A stretch of DNA of 64,000 bases, taken from the NCBI GenBank assembly GCA_021774625.1, contig JAJFIV010000008.1:1-64000 (forward strand), given 5' to 3'. The notes below the pieces were generated by a model. The model searched no databases, was not told where the DNA came from, and saw only the letters and a program-made list of their open reading frames with translations. Numbering within the stretch: the stretch's first letter is position 1; each line of letters begins with the position of its first letter. Shown here one piece after another: positions 26,464 to 34,996 of this stretch. The translations under genes were made by a program, and so were the position numbers. Source of the DNA: Alphaproteobacteria bacterium (lineage in GTDB: Bacteria; Pseudomonadota; Alphaproteobacteria; Sphingomonadales; JAKSBY01).

Positions 26464-26671
26464 TGGATAAGCCCCCGTGCGGAGAAGAAACCGCCGCCCG
26501 GGGGACAACCAGGGCGACGGAATATCAAAACAATCTGCCCAAAGATCATAGCCGATCCCGCGGGCGAATTCAAGGAAGATTGAGCCTCCGTTTTCCGACA
26601 CCAAGAGACCGGGAAATATCGTCTTTTGTCCGCAATGAATTCTATGAGGCGCGGTTCGCCGGGAGGGGGCG

Positions 26672-27610
26672 ATGATGTTTGATGCTTTTGATGACGCGGT
26701 GCATTTCATATTGGAGAATTCTTCGGATGAAAACCGCTCATATCTTGCTAATCTGAAATTCAATTTCATTGAAGCTTTAACCACCGACACCAGCCTGACA
26801 GCGGCAGATATTGCTGTCGGTGTCGTGATGGCGACCCGGTTTTTTTATCGTTTTGAAGGATGCTGCCACCCGTCTTTGGATACGATTGCGGCTCGTACTG
26901 GCCGGGATAAAAGGACGGTCCGAAGAGCAATCCGGAAATTGGCTCCGAAATACCTTTTGATTCGTGAATCGACGGGGCGCGGCAGGAGTAATGAATACAC
27001 AATCCCTTTCAAGAATTGGGATACAGAAACGATAAAAAAGGAGGACAAGCCTGTCCCCCTTAATGAAGGCGCAAACCGTTTCGAAACCGTTCCGAAAGGG
27101 TCAAAAAGGGGGACAAGCTTGTCACTAAAGGGGGGCGAGGATTGCATAAAGGAGGACAAGCTTGTCACTAAAGGGGGGCGAACTGACCCCCCCAACCCTT
27201 CTCTTAACCCGGTTCTTAACCCGGTTCTTAACGCCGTGGCGATTTCTGACCAAATAGCCATCACGCCTTTGAAGGAAAATTCTAAGGAAGATTTCAGCAA
27301 GCCTGGAAGCACCGAACCTGATCGAACCGACGGCGCTTTGGCTCGGCAGGAAAACGGAGCACATTTCGATGTTGAGCCATTCGCTTCGAAACCAAATCAG
27401 GCGGAACCAAAACAGATCAGCTTGTTCGACTTGTTCGAAGCACTTGGTCTGGATGACGATAAGGCGCGAACGTCACTGGTCGAGAAACTTTGGGACCTTG
27501 AAAGCGATGAGTACGAAAACCTCATGACAGCGTGTCATCGCAAACCGCCGGAGGAGATAGCCCGTCTTCTCGGCGGGGCGCTTGCTATCGGGCGGGAGGC
27601 GGCGGAATGA
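26672..27610 (+). CDS. Winged-helix replication-type protein of the satellite
   Basis: A 312-residue protein. Residues about 40-112 look like a winged helix-turn-helix (HPSLDTIAARTGRDKRTVRRAIRKL, then RGRSNEYTI as the wing), as in phage replication initiators of the lambda O kind and plasmid Rep proteins. A polar linker (about 115-245) follows, encoded by DNA with palindromic repeats, then a small helical C-terminal domain (ISLFDLFEALGLDDDKARTS onward). GGGAGGGGG lies just before the tandem ATGs at 26672 and 26675. It is the first gene of the element and probably starts replication; a transcriptional regulator is the alternative. Its TGA overlaps the next ATG. Confidence 0.6.
   Translation: MMFDAFDDAVHFILENSSDENRSYLANLKFNFIEALTTDTSLTAADIAVGVVMATRFFYRFEGCCHPSLDTIAARTGRDKRTVRRAIRKLAPKYLLIRESTGRGRSNEYTIPFKNWDTETIKKEDKPVPLNEGANRFETVPKGSKRGTSLSLKGGEDCIKEDKLVTKGGRTDPPNPSLNPVLNPVLNAVAISDQIAITPLKENSKEDFSKPGSTEPDRTDGALARQENGAHFDVEPFASKPNQAEPKQISLFDLFEALGLDDDKARTSLVEKLWDLESDEYENLMTACHRKPPEEIARLLGGALAIGREAAE
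27044..27181. repeat. Palindromic repeats inside the replication gene (candidate origin)
   Basis: GACAAGCTTGTC, a perfect 12-bp palindrome, occurs at 27112-27123 and 27155-27166, with a one-mismatch copy at 27044-27055. The last two lie in identical 28-bp direct repeats (27111-27138 and 27154-27181). The copies are 43 bp apart and so are read in different frames, which points to conservation of DNA rather than protein. A CTTAACCCGGTT repeat follows at 27203-27232. The arrangement resembles the lambda origin inside gene O. Confidence 0.6.
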
Positions 27611-27819
27611 CCCCGAAGCAACTGAGCAATGATTTGGTGGCGCTGGTTAATGATTCCATCGAGCGCGGTGTCGGCCCCGATGAGGCGGCCAATGTGATGT
27701 TGGCGGCCTTGTTCCGGCTTCTGGCCGATTATCACGGCAGCGAAGTCACCGCTATGAATGACCTTTGCGGCGGTGTGCATTGTATCGCCCGGCGCACTGA
27801 AGGGAGGATGATGCAATGA
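27607..27819 (+). CDS. Small protein of unknown function in the satellite
   Basis: A 70-residue, mainly helical acidic protein (MTPKQLSNDLVALVNDSIER, then GVGPDEAANVMLAALFRLLADY). The ATG overlaps the stop of the replication gene by 4 bp, which supports translation. I do not recognise the family. Nothing shows whether it acts in replication, packaging or control. The 27820-27984 gap that follows holds no convincing gene. Confidence 0.55.
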   Translation: MTPKQLSNDLVALVNDSIERGVGPDEAANVMLAALFRLLADYHGSEVTAMNDLCGGVHCIARRTEGRMMQ

Positions 27820-27984
27820 CGGTTGGCCGCCAAGCGGGTTTTCAAAAGTTTTCTCCGCAAAATGGCCGGGATTACTCGTGAGTGCCCGAGCTAACATTCA
27901 AAAACCGCGAGCGCCCGTGGGTGTATCTCCCACCGCGATGGGCACTAATTCCCGGAATTTCCGGGCAAATTGAAAGGAAAGAAT

Positions 27985-28371
27985 ATGGCGAAGTGGCCAT
28001 ACAGCACCGCCGCATGGCAGCGCCTAAGGCGTCTTAAACTGGCACAAACGCCGATCTGTGAACTGTGCCCGCCCGGCTATGTGACACCGGCAGACACGGT
28101 GGACCACCGGCTTGCTATAAGCGAGGGCGGCGACCCGTGGGCATGGGATAACCTGACTTCCTGCTGCGCCAAATGCCATAGCATGAAAACGGCGAGAGGC
28201 AAGGAAGCAGGGGCCGCCAAGACGAAAAAACCCATGAAAGGCTGTGATGCAAAGGGCAATCCGCTTGATCAGGCGCACCCCTGGAATCAAGAAAATCGCT
28301 CACAACTGAAGGTTTATAGACCGCGTGGGGAGGCACTTTTTGACTTAGTTGGGGATAAGTCGTGGGATTGA
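27985..28371 (+). CDS. HNH endonuclease (packaging type)
   Basis: A 128-residue HNH nuclease. Zinc cysteines are seen as CELC and CAKC, the metal-binding core as VDHRLAISEGGDPWAWDNLTSC. The start MAKWPYSTAAWQRLRRLKL is typical of HNH proteins encoded next to terminases in HK97-like phages, where HNH and TerL together cut cos sites. The ATG at 27985 follows AAAGGAAAG; the TTG 15 bp upstream lies inside that site. It overlaps terL by 10 bp. This gene is a fixed member of capsid-forming satellites. Confidence 0.88.
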   Translation: MAKWPYSTAAWQRLRRLKLAQTPICELCPPGYVTPADTVDHRLAISEGGDPWAWDNLTSCCAKCHSMKTARGKEAGAAKTKKPMKGCDAKGNPLDQAHPWNQENRSQLKVYRPRGEALFDLVGDKSWD

Positions 28372-29984
28372 GGGGCATCGGATCCAAACGGCGCGGGATT
28401 GCTGCCGCCATGGTGGCAGAGGAGGGCACTCAGCCGCATTCGTGGGAGGCGGAGGGGTTGACCCGCGCCGGGCGCGTGATCGTGTTCCTGGAGTCGCTGC
28501 CGGTCACCAAGGGCATAGGGGCCGGTGAGCCGCTAAAACTTGAACCTTTTGAGACGGATTGGGTTAATTCCATTTATCAGGAACACGACGGCGTTCGCAC
28601 GGTCAGGACCGGGCTTTTATCCGTGGCGAGGGGAAACGGGAAAACGTTACTTGTCGCCGGCTTGTGCCTTGCTCATTTTGTCGGGCCTGAGGCTGAGCCC
28701 CGGGGCGAATGTTATTCGGCGGCTGCAAACCGCGACCAGGCGGCTTTGATCTTTGCGGAAATGGAGGCCATAATCCGCGCAGTGCCCTGGATGGAGGCGC
28801 GGCTTAACATCAAGCGTTTTGGCAAGATCATCGAAGACCTGGAAACCGGGGCCCTTTACAGGGCGCTCGCCAGTGATGCGCCGGGCGTTCACGGGCTCGC
28901 CCCAAGTTTTATTGCTTGCGATGAACTTGCACAGTGGAAGCGGCGGGAGCTGTTTGACGTGTTGCGCACGTCCATGGGCAAGCGAGCGCAACCGCTTATG
29001 CTGGTTATAGGGACGCAAAGCCCTAACCCCGAAAATATCATGAGTGAACTGGTCGATTACGCGGAGCGAGTGAATTCAGGCGAGACCCCGGACCCGGCCT
29101 TTCACGGTAAACTGTACGCCGTTCCTGATGATGCGGACCCCTGGGATGAAAAGAATTGGTACAAAGCGAACCCCGCGCTGGGGATTTTTCGCTCGCTGGA
29201 AGAAATTCGCGTCGAGGCAAAGCGGGCGCAGCGGATGCCAACGTTTGAACCCGCGTTCCGGAATTTATACTTGAATCAGCGGGTTGATGCTGAGCCGAAG
29301 GCGATCGATCCGGCGGAATGGGCCCTATGCGGGGGCAAGGTGAGCGCGAAGAAGCTAAAGGGCCGTCCATGCTGGGGCGGGCTGGATTTGTCATCCACAA
29401 GGGACCTCACGGCCCTGGTGCTCTATTTCCCTGACGACGGCGGGGCGGTCCTGCCCTTTTTCTGGTGTCCTAAGGCCGGATTAGCGGAAAAAGAGGAAAA
29501 GGACAGGGTGCCTTACAGGACGTGGGAAAAACAGGGACATATCACCGCAACGCCGGGCAAGGCGATTGATAAACGGGCGATTGCGCGTCGCCTGCAACAG
29601 ATTGCGGGCGATTATGACATCAAGGGCATTGCCTACGACCGATTCGGCTTTAAAGACCTGGAATCGATCCTTGGACACGAAGGCATTGAACTGCCCCTCG
29701 TCGAATTTGGGCAGAGCTTTGTGAGTATGGGACCGGCAATCGATGCTTTTGAAACCGCGATGTTAAACGGCAAACTTCGGCATGGGAATCATCCGGTCCT
29801 GCGCTGGAATGCTTCGAATGCGGTGTTTGAACCTGACGCCGCAGGCAACAGAAAATGCAGCAAAAATAGGAGCATAGACAAAATTGACGGGCTGGTGGCA
29901 TTGATAATGGCGACGGGCTTGCACGCGAAGGCACCTGTTGAAGAAACCTATGATTTTGATCGTGATCTTGTGCTTACGGCGTGA
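28362..29984 (+). CDS. terL: Phage terminase large subunit (HK97-type)
   Basis: A 540-residue packaging motor and nuclease. Walker A is SVARGNGKT (87-95), Walker B FIACDE (183-188), and the coupling motif LVIGTQS (214-220). The RNase H-like nuclease has acidic residues at Asp342 (GGLDLSST), Asp426 (AYDRFG) and Asp509 (KIDG). Full family length and no missing motif, so it looks functional. It starts at GTG with GGGGA upstream, overlapping the HNH gene. No recognisable small terminase lies before it, which is unusual. Confidence 0.93.
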   Translation: MGLRGIGSKRRGIAAAMVAEEGTQPHSWEAEGLTRAGRVIVFLESLPVTKGIGAGEPLKLEPFETDWVNSIYQEHDGVRTVRTGLLSVARGNGKTLLVAGLCLAHFVGPEAEPRGECYSAAANRDQAALIFAEMEAIIRAVPWMEARLNIKRFGKIIEDLETGALYRALASDAPGVHGLAPSFIACDELAQWKRRELFDVLRTSMGKRAQPLMLVIGTQSPNPENIMSELVDYAERVNSGETPDPAFHGKLYAVPDDADPWDEKNWYKANPALGIFRSLEEIRVEAKRAQRMPTFEPAFRNLYLNQRVDAEPKAIDPAEWALCGGKVSAKKLKGRPCWGGLDLSSTRDLTALVLYFPDDGGAVLPFFWCPKAGLAEKEEKDRVPYRTWEKQGHITATPGKAIDKRAIARRLQQIAGDYDIKGIAYDRFGFKDLESILGHEGIELPLVEFGQSFVSMGPAIDAFETAMLNGKLRHGNHPVLRWNASNAVFEPDAAGNRKCSKNRSIDKIDGLVALIMATGLHAKAPVEETYDFDRDLVLTA

Positions 29985-30008
29985 GCGCGGAGGGGGCGGA
30001 ATTCACTT

Positions 30009-30052
30009 TTGTGGATTATTTATTTTTCGGGTATTGTATATCTCATTGAGAT
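30009..30052 (+). promoter_or_regulatory. Candidate promoter with palindromic operator
   Basis: In the only real gap of the structural block, TTGTGG (30009-30014) and TATTGT (30032-30037) stand 17 bp apart as possible -35 and -10 boxes. ATCTCATTGAGAT (30040-30052) is a palindrome with a one-base centre just downstream, placed where a repressor would block initiation. It would drive the unknown gene, capsid, protease and portal separately from the packaging genes. Confidence 0.35.
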
Positions 30053-30067
30053 CGAATATCATAGGGC

Positions 30068-30787
30068 ATGGCTAAACTTACAAATTTGGTTGATCTGACC
30101 GCCAGAATCGCCGCCGTACCCCGCAAAAGCGCAAAAGTTTGGGGCGCTGGGCTTCGCAAGGCGGGCATGATCTCAAAATTCGGGCGGGGTCCGCATGCAG
30201 CGGATATGGTAGCCAGCGATGCCGCGAATATGCTTTTAGCCGCGATGCAATTTGGCGCAGCGGTGGAAATTGCGCAGACTGTTAATAGACTTCGCGAATT
30301 GCCGTTTTTTTCTTTTAAAATTGATCCGGGGGTTGATCGGGAGTGGCGCGAGCTGGAAGCGATAATTTATGCACAGGAGTCAATGGAAGGCGACAGACAT
30401 CCGACGTTCCGCGACATGGACGAAACTTGCACGCTTGGAAAGTTTTTAGACCGCATGATTCGCGCGGGCAACAGCGAAGGCAGCGCCGTTTTTGAGAATC
30501 GATGGGACAGAGTACGCCTGGAGCAAACGACTCATGCAACAAAATTTATAATCGAACTCGCTGAGCGAGAATATGGCGTCCAGGACGACGGGTGGCACAG
30601 CGAAAAAAAAAAGGGGTGGAAATTTGAATTCTCTGCATCATCGCAATCCGAAGATCAGTTTGGAACGCGTCGATCGACAGAAATTTACTGTGAATCGCTT
30701 CGCGCATTAGCGGAGCTAATTAGGAAGCCAGCGCTGGACAAAGCGGGGGCACACTCGGTGCCCGGGCCAAGTGCCCGGGCCAGATAG
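30068..30787 (+). CDS. Unknown satellite protein between terminase and capsid genes
   Basis: A 239-residue soluble protein. The N-terminal 60 residues (DLTARIAAVPRKSAKVWGAG, then LRKAGMISKFGRGPHAADMV, then a hydrophobic helix) look like a compact helix-turn-helix. The middle and C-terminus (about 90-220) have mixed helix and strand with Trp/Arg-rich parts and no motif known to me. It occupies the head-gene block, where a small terminase, a head-size factor or a connector might be. A DNA-binding start would fit a small terminase or regulator, but that is only inference. The upstream ribosome site is weak. Confidence 0.6.
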   Translation: MAKLTNLVDLTARIAAVPRKSAKVWGAGLRKAGMISKFGRGPHAADMVASDAANMLLAAMQFGAAVEIAQTVNRLRELPFFSFKIDPGVDREWRELEAIIYAQESMEGDRHPTFRDMDETCTLGKFLDRMIRAGNSEGSAVFENRWDRVRLEQTTHATKFIIELAEREYGVQDDGWHSEKKKGWKFEFSASSQSEDQFGTRRSTEIYCESLRALAELIRKPALDKAGAHSVPGPSARAR

Positions 30788-30801
30788 AAAGGAAGAAAAC
30801 C

Positions 30802-32061
30802 ATGAATAAGCACATTAAAATCAATGACTTGGAAGAACAGCGGGCCAAGCTTTTAGAAGAAGCCCGGGCCGCATGCGACCTCGATGACGGCGAAAAATTC
30901 GCAAAAATTGAGGAGGAGATTGACGAAATCACCACGCGAATTTACCGCGCCGCGAAAATCGATGAACTCGACCGCCGCGCGCAAGGTCGCGCCATCACCG
31001 GCAGCGAGGATGAGAATCTGGATCAGGAGCTCCGCCAATTTTCCATCGTCAAAGCCATTGCCGGCGCGGCTGGCCTGAGCGTCGACTGGGGCAGGGAACG
31101 TGAATTGCAGGCGGAACTTGCAAAACGCGCCGGACGCCCGGCCAAGGGTATTTTAATTCCCACGCAAGTGTTTGAAAAGCGCGTTCTGACTACCGGCCTG
31201 CCAGTTGCTGGGCCGGGCTCCAACATTATAGCAACCGATCATCGCGGGGATCAATTTATCGACATTTTAAGGAATCGGCTCGCAATTAATATGCTGGGCG
31301 CGACGGTTTTGAATGGCCTGACCGGCAACGTTGACATTCCCCGCCTGAAGGCAAGCGGATCAACCGGCTGGGTTGCCGAAAATGCCGCGTTAACCGCCGC
31401 TGACAACCAATTTGACAAGGTTGCGATGACCCCCAAACATGCCGGGGCGCTCACCGAATTATCGCGCAATATGTTGCAGCAGTCGTCCCCCGATATTGAG
31501 GATTTGGTTCGGCGGGATTTTGCCGCCCTGCTGGCCGAAGCCATCGACACGGTGGCGATTAACGGCGGCGGAACCAATGAGCCGACCGGCGTACTGGCGA
31601 CCACCGGCATCCCGACGGTGGCGCTCGGAACGAATGGCGCAGCGATGACGGTGGACACCGCCACGGACCTGATCGCCAAGATAGATGACGCCAACGGCCC
31701 GGCGGCCCGGCGCGGGTTTTTGAGCAACACGAAGGTGAAAGCGGCGGCGCTTAAGTTGAAAGACTCGAATTTGCGGCCATATGGGTTGGCGGAAGTCTTC
31801 AAAAACGAGCGTGTCGAATTCTCAAACGCCGTTCCTGCGGACCTCGCCAAGGGCACCGGCAGCAACCTCAGCGCAATACTTTATGGCGATTGGTCCGAAT
31901 TGATCATCGGGTATTGGAGCGCATTTGATTTGCTGGTTAACCCCTACGAATCAACCGCTTTCAAGAAGGGCAACGTTCAAATCCGGGCCATGATGACCGC
32001 CGATATCGCACTTCGACATGTTGAATCCTTCGCAGTCGTCAAGGATGCAATCGCATCATGA
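30802..32061 (+). CDS. Major capsid protein, HK97 family
   Basis: A 419-residue HK97-fold capsid protein. Residues 1-about 105 are a charged coiled-coil delta/scaffold domain (LEEQRAKLLEEARAACDLDD). The mature part has typical motifs: WVAENAALTAADNQFDKVAMTPKHAGALTELSRNML, then NEPTGVLATTGIP, and the C-terminal FDLLVNPYESTAFKKGNVQIRAMMTADIALRHVESFAVV. AAGGAAG precedes the ATG. Its stop overlaps the protease ATG by 4 bp. It should form the satellite's own prohead, probably with the N-domain removed by the protease. Confidence 0.93.
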   Translation: MNKHIKINDLEEQRAKLLEEARAACDLDDGEKFAKIEEEIDEITTRIYRAAKIDELDRRAQGRAITGSEDENLDQELRQFSIVKAIAGAAGLSVDWGRERELQAELAKRAGRPAKGILIPTQVFEKRVLTTGLPVAGPGSNIIATDHRGDQFIDILRNRLAINMLGATVLNGLTGNVDIPRLKASGSTGWVAENAALTAADNQFDKVAMTPKHAGALTELSRNMLQQSSPDIEDLVRRDFAALLAEAIDTVAINGGGTNEPTGVLATTGIPTVALGTNGAAMTVDTATDLIAKIDDANGPAARRGFLSNTKVKAAALKLKDSNLRPYGLAEVFKNERVEFSNAVPADLAKGTGSNLSAILYGDWSELIIGYWSAFDLLVNPYESTAFKKGNVQIRAMMTADIALRHVESFAVVKDAIAS

Positions 32062-32600
32062 ACCGGGCCGACATAGAACGCCGGACTTTTGCAGAATTTC
32101 GCGCCAAAGGCCGCCGGCTTGAGGGTTATGCCGCCAAGTTTGGCAATGAGGCGCGTATCGGCCCATTTGTGGAAACCATTGCCAGCGGCGCATTTGCCGC
32201 GTCGCTGGCATCCGGGGCCGACATTCTCGCGCTGGCGGATCATGACGCCAAGGCGGTTTTAGGGCGCACCCGCTCAGGTTCGCTTAAATTATCAGAAGAC
32301 GAAACCGGCCTTGCCTTTGAACTCGACTTGCCCGCAACCCGCACGGCGGATGACCTTTTAGCATTAGCGGAGCGGGGCGATTTGGGCGGAATGAGTTTCG
32401 CCTTTACCGTCCCGAAAGGCGGCGATATCTGGAAAGGCCAACGGCGCGAATTGCGCAGCGTGAACCTTCATGAGATTTCGGTTGTGTCGGCGTGGCCCGC
32501 TTACCCGGATACGGAAGTTACGGCCCGTTCCCGGTCAGACACCGCCGCGCAGCGACGGGCCCGCCTGGTGCGCCTATGGGCCATGGAGGCCAGAAAATGA
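32058..32600 (+). CDS. Prohead protease, HK97 family
   Basis: A 180-residue serine protease of the HK97 gp4/herpes assemblin fold. The catalytic His62 (ALADHDAKAVLGRT), Ser113 (LGGMSFAF) and third residue Glu139 (NLHEISVVS) are all present. It cuts the scaffold domain from the capsid protein during head maturation. Capsid, protease and portal follow each other with 4-bp overlaps in an order that is the reverse of HK97 and lambda-like phages (portal, protease, capsid). Confidence 0.92.
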   Translation: MNRADIERRTFAEFRAKGRRLEGYAAKFGNEARIGPFVETIASGAFAASLASGADILALADHDAKAVLGRTRSGSLKLSEDETGLAFELDLPATRTADDLLALAERGDLGGMSFAFTVPKGGDIWKGQRRELRSVNLHEISVVSAWPAYPDTEVTARSRSDTAAQRRARLVRLWAMEARK

Positions 32601-33748
32601 GCATTCTTGACCGATTCCTAAGCCGCCCGGAAAAACGCGCTCATGACCCCTCCTGGGCCGCGCTGGCCGATATCGACGCCACGGGCCAGGCGGTCAATGC
32701 CCGCACAGCGGAAAATCTTGCGACCATTCTCGCAGCTGTGCAAGCTATCAGCGGCTCCATATCGGCTTTGCCAGCCCGCGTTCACCTGCTGGGCCGCAAG
32801 GGCCGCCAATTGGCCCCGGATCATCCGGTTTCACGCCTGATAAGCGACGGTCCGAACGCCCACCAAAATTGGTGCGATTTCATGGAATGGCTTATCGCTT
32901 CGGCACTTTTACGCGGCAACGGGCTCGCGGAAATAGTTACTGAGGGCGGCGCGGTGGTCGAATTAAAACCTATTCCATGGCAACACGTCGGCGTTCAGCT
33001 ATTACCCGCTGGGAGGTTGGTTTACGATATTTCCGACACGACCGGCGGCGGCAGGCGACGGCTCCTGGAGGGCGAAGTTCTCCACCTTAAAGACCGGTCC
33101 GACGATGGCCTCGTGGGCCGCTCGCGGCTATCGCGCGCAGCCAAGACCATCTCCGCCGCCTTGTCCCTACAAGACCACGCGGGCGCAATGCTGGCGAATG
33201 GCGTCTATCCAAGCGGCACGCTGGAAGCGGAAGGCAAACTAAGCACGGAGGCCTTAAGCAAACTTAAAGACCTTTTCAAAGCGGCCTTCAGCGGCCCGAA
33301 TAAGGCCGGCAAGGCGCTTGTGCTCGATCAAGGGATTAAATGGAACGGAATCTCGCCCATGTCGCCTGAGGACGCTGAATTGCTGGGCTCGCGCCGGTTT
33401 AGTGGCGAGGAAATCGCCCGCATTTACAATATCCCACCCGCAATCGTCGGCGACCTCACGCATGGCACCTTCACGAATTCCGAAACCGCCGGGCGCTGGT
33501 TTGCCCAGCACACGTTAACGCCATGGATATGCAAAATTGAAGCGGAATTCCGCCGGTCAGTATTTAGCGCCCACGACCGCGCCGCATACGGCCTTGATAT
33601 TGACCTGTCCGGCATGCTGCGCGGCGACCCGGAAACCAGATGGAAGAGTCACAAGATCGCCCGCGACGCGGACATTCTCGATATTAACGAAATTCGCGAA
33701 ATAGAAGGTTTCAACCCGCGACCTGCAACGGCGGAGGTTGTGGCATGA
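32597..33748 (+). CDS. Phage portal protein, HK97 family
   Basis: A 383-residue portal. Typical motifs: RTAENLATILAAVQAISGSI at the start, PDHPVSRLISDGPNAHQNWC, the stem region LVLDQGIKWNGISPMSPEDAELLGSRRFSGEEIARIYNIPP and the C-terminal DILDINEIREIEGFNP. It forms the dodecameric ring through which TerL pumps DNA. The ATG at 32597 overlaps the protease TGA; an earlier in-frame start would lie inside the protease gene. Somewhat shorter than HK97 portal but all conserved parts are there. Confidence 0.93.
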   Translation: MSILDRFLSRPEKRAHDPSWAALADIDATGQAVNARTAENLATILAAVQAISGSISALPARVHLLGRKGRQLAPDHPVSRLISDGPNAHQNWCDFMEWLIASALLRGNGLAEIVTEGGAVVELKPIPWQHVGVQLLPAGRLVYDISDTTGGGRRRLLEGEVLHLKDRSDDGLVGRSRLSRAAKTISAALSLQDHAGAMLANGVYPSGTLEAEGKLSTEALSKLKDLFKAAFSGPNKAGKALVLDQGIKWNGISPMSPEDAELLGSRRFSGEEIARIYNIPPAIVGDLTHGTFTNSETAGRWFAQHTLTPWICKIEAEFRRSVFSAHDRAAYGLDIDLSGMLRGDPETRWKSHKIARDADILDINEIREIEGFNPRPATAEVVA

Positions 33749-33927
33749 GCCGGCGCGTGGCATTTCGGCAAGCGGACATCACCCGCGCCCTGAAAGGGGC
33801 GAAAAAAGCGGGAATGGCCCCCAAATGCTTCGTGGTTCACCCGTCCGGGAAGATTGTGGTTTACGAGGATGATAAATATATCAATGCGGCGAATGAATGG
33901 GATGACGTCCTGAATGAAACAGCGTAA
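33745..33927 (+). CDS. Small basic protein before the integrase
   Basis: A 60-residue protein (MSRRVAFRQADITRALKGAK, then KAGMAPKCFVVHPSGKIVVY). Proteins of this shape commonly precede integrases in alphaproteobacterial phages and islands. The N-terminal half could be a helix-turn-helix, so an excisionase-like role is possible but not shown. Its ATG overlaps the portal stop by 4 bp and its end overlaps the integrase start by 14 bp. Confidence 0.65.
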   Translation: MSRRVAFRQADITRALKGAKKAGMAPKCFVVHPSGKIVVYEDDKYINAANEWDDVLNETA

Positions 33928-34996
33928 GCGCCTGCCAAAATATGTAACGGAGTTTCATGATCGCCACGGCAAGAGTCGCGTCCGGTTCCGCCGCAAGGGG
34001 CAGACGTCCTATTATTTTAAATCCGCCCCATGGTCTCCGGAATTCATGCAGGAATATCAGGCTTGTATGGAGGGGAGGGCGGCTCCCCGGATTGAGCCGG
34101 GCGCAGACAGGACGGTACCGGGCAGCTTTTCGGTCCTGATCGTTAAGTATTACCGTTCGGCCTATTATCTTGATCAGAGGGCCAGTACAAGGGCCACATA
34201 TCGCGGGATACTGGAAAGGTTCCGACGGGAATATGGCGACAGGCGGGTTGCCACTATCCAGAAGCGTCACATTGTGGCGATTCTTGCGAGGAAGGCTGAC
34301 ACGCCGTCGGCGGCCAATAACCTTCTCAGAATGCTGAAAATCCTGATGAAGGTCGCGAAAGATTGCGAAATCCGCAAAGATGATCCGACGGCGGACATTA
34401 AATCCAGAAAAATAACAGGGGACGGATTCCACACATGGACAGAAGAACAAATTGCGGCTTTTGCACAGGTGCACAAGATAGGAACGAGGGCGCGGCTGGC
34501 CTTCTCGTTGCTTCTGTATACGGGCCAGCGGCGATCCGACGTCGTTAGGATGGGATATCAGCACATCGAGGGCGAATATGTGCAGGTGCGCCAGCAAAAG
34601 ACAGGGACCAGCCTAAAGATCAGGATGCACCCGGAATTACAAAAGGTTTTGGCCCGGACGCCCCGCGATAACCTCACCTTCCTCACAACCGGATTCGGCA
34701 AGCCTTACACGCCCGCCGGCTTTGGGAACTGGTTTCGCGACTGCTGCAATCAGGCAGGGCTGAGGCAATGCTCGGCACACGGACTGAGGAAAGCGGCTGC
34801 GCGGCGCATGGCGGAAGCGGGCTGCACCGAGGAAGAAATCAAGTCTGTAACCGGCCATAAAACATCGCGGGAAGTGTCCCGATATACGAAAGCGGCGAAT
34901 CAGGTTTTGCTGAGTGACAACGCCATGGCGAAGGTCACGAAAGCGGAAAAAGTGTCTAACCTCCCGAAAAGGTTAGACAAAACGAACAGTAAGTAG
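33914..34996 (+). CDS. int: Tyrosine integrase of the satellite
   Basis: A 360-residue tyrosine recombinase. A short arm-binding-like start (VTEFHDRHGKSRVRFRRKG) is followed by a SAM-like core-binding domain (about 70-165) and the catalytic domain. Catalytic residues are all present: Arg206 (YTGQRRSD), Lys229, His289 and Arg292 (AHGLRK), His315 (TGHK) and Tyr324 (VSRYTKA). It should recombine the 16-bp core in tRNA-Ser. It reads toward the tRNA gene, which is on the opposite strand, ending 27 bp from the att core. Confidence 0.95.
   Translation: MKQRKRLPKYVTEFHDRHGKSRVRFRRKGQTSYYFKSAPWSPEFMQEYQACMEGRAAPRIEPGADRTVPGSFSVLIVKYYRSAYYLDQRASTRATYRGILERFRREYGDRRVATIQKRHIVAILARKADTPSAANNLLRMLKILMKVAKDCEIRKDDPTADIKSRKITGDGFHTWTEEQIAAFAQVHKIGTRARLAFSLLLYTGQRRSDVVRMGYQHIEGEYVQVRQQKTGTSLKIRMHPELQKVLARTPRDNLTFLTTGFGKPYTPAGFGNWFRDCCNQAGLRQCSAHGLRKAAARRMAEAGCTEEEIKSVTGHKTSREVSRYTKAANQVLLSDNAMAKVTKAEKVSNLPKRLDKTNSK
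34952..34978. other. Inverted GTCTAACCT/AGGTTAGAC pair at the right end (arm sites or hairpin)
   Basis: GTCTAACCT (34954-34962) and AGGTTAGAC (34970-34978) form a 9-bp inverted pair around a 7-base loop, inside the last codons of the integrase gene and 46-70 bp from the attR core. The heptamer GTCTAAC also occurs twice near attL. It could be a pair of integrase arm sites; as RNA it would form a hairpin, but no U-tract follows, so a terminator is less likely. Confidence 0.5.

Noticed and set aside
26238-26675. 145-codon frame across attL on the + strand
   Set aside because: It would cross the element boundary, has no ribosome site and no recognisable motif.
27882-28037. 51-codon GTG frame between the small protein and HNH genes
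   Set aside because: No ribosome site, overlaps the HNH start in another frame, no family.
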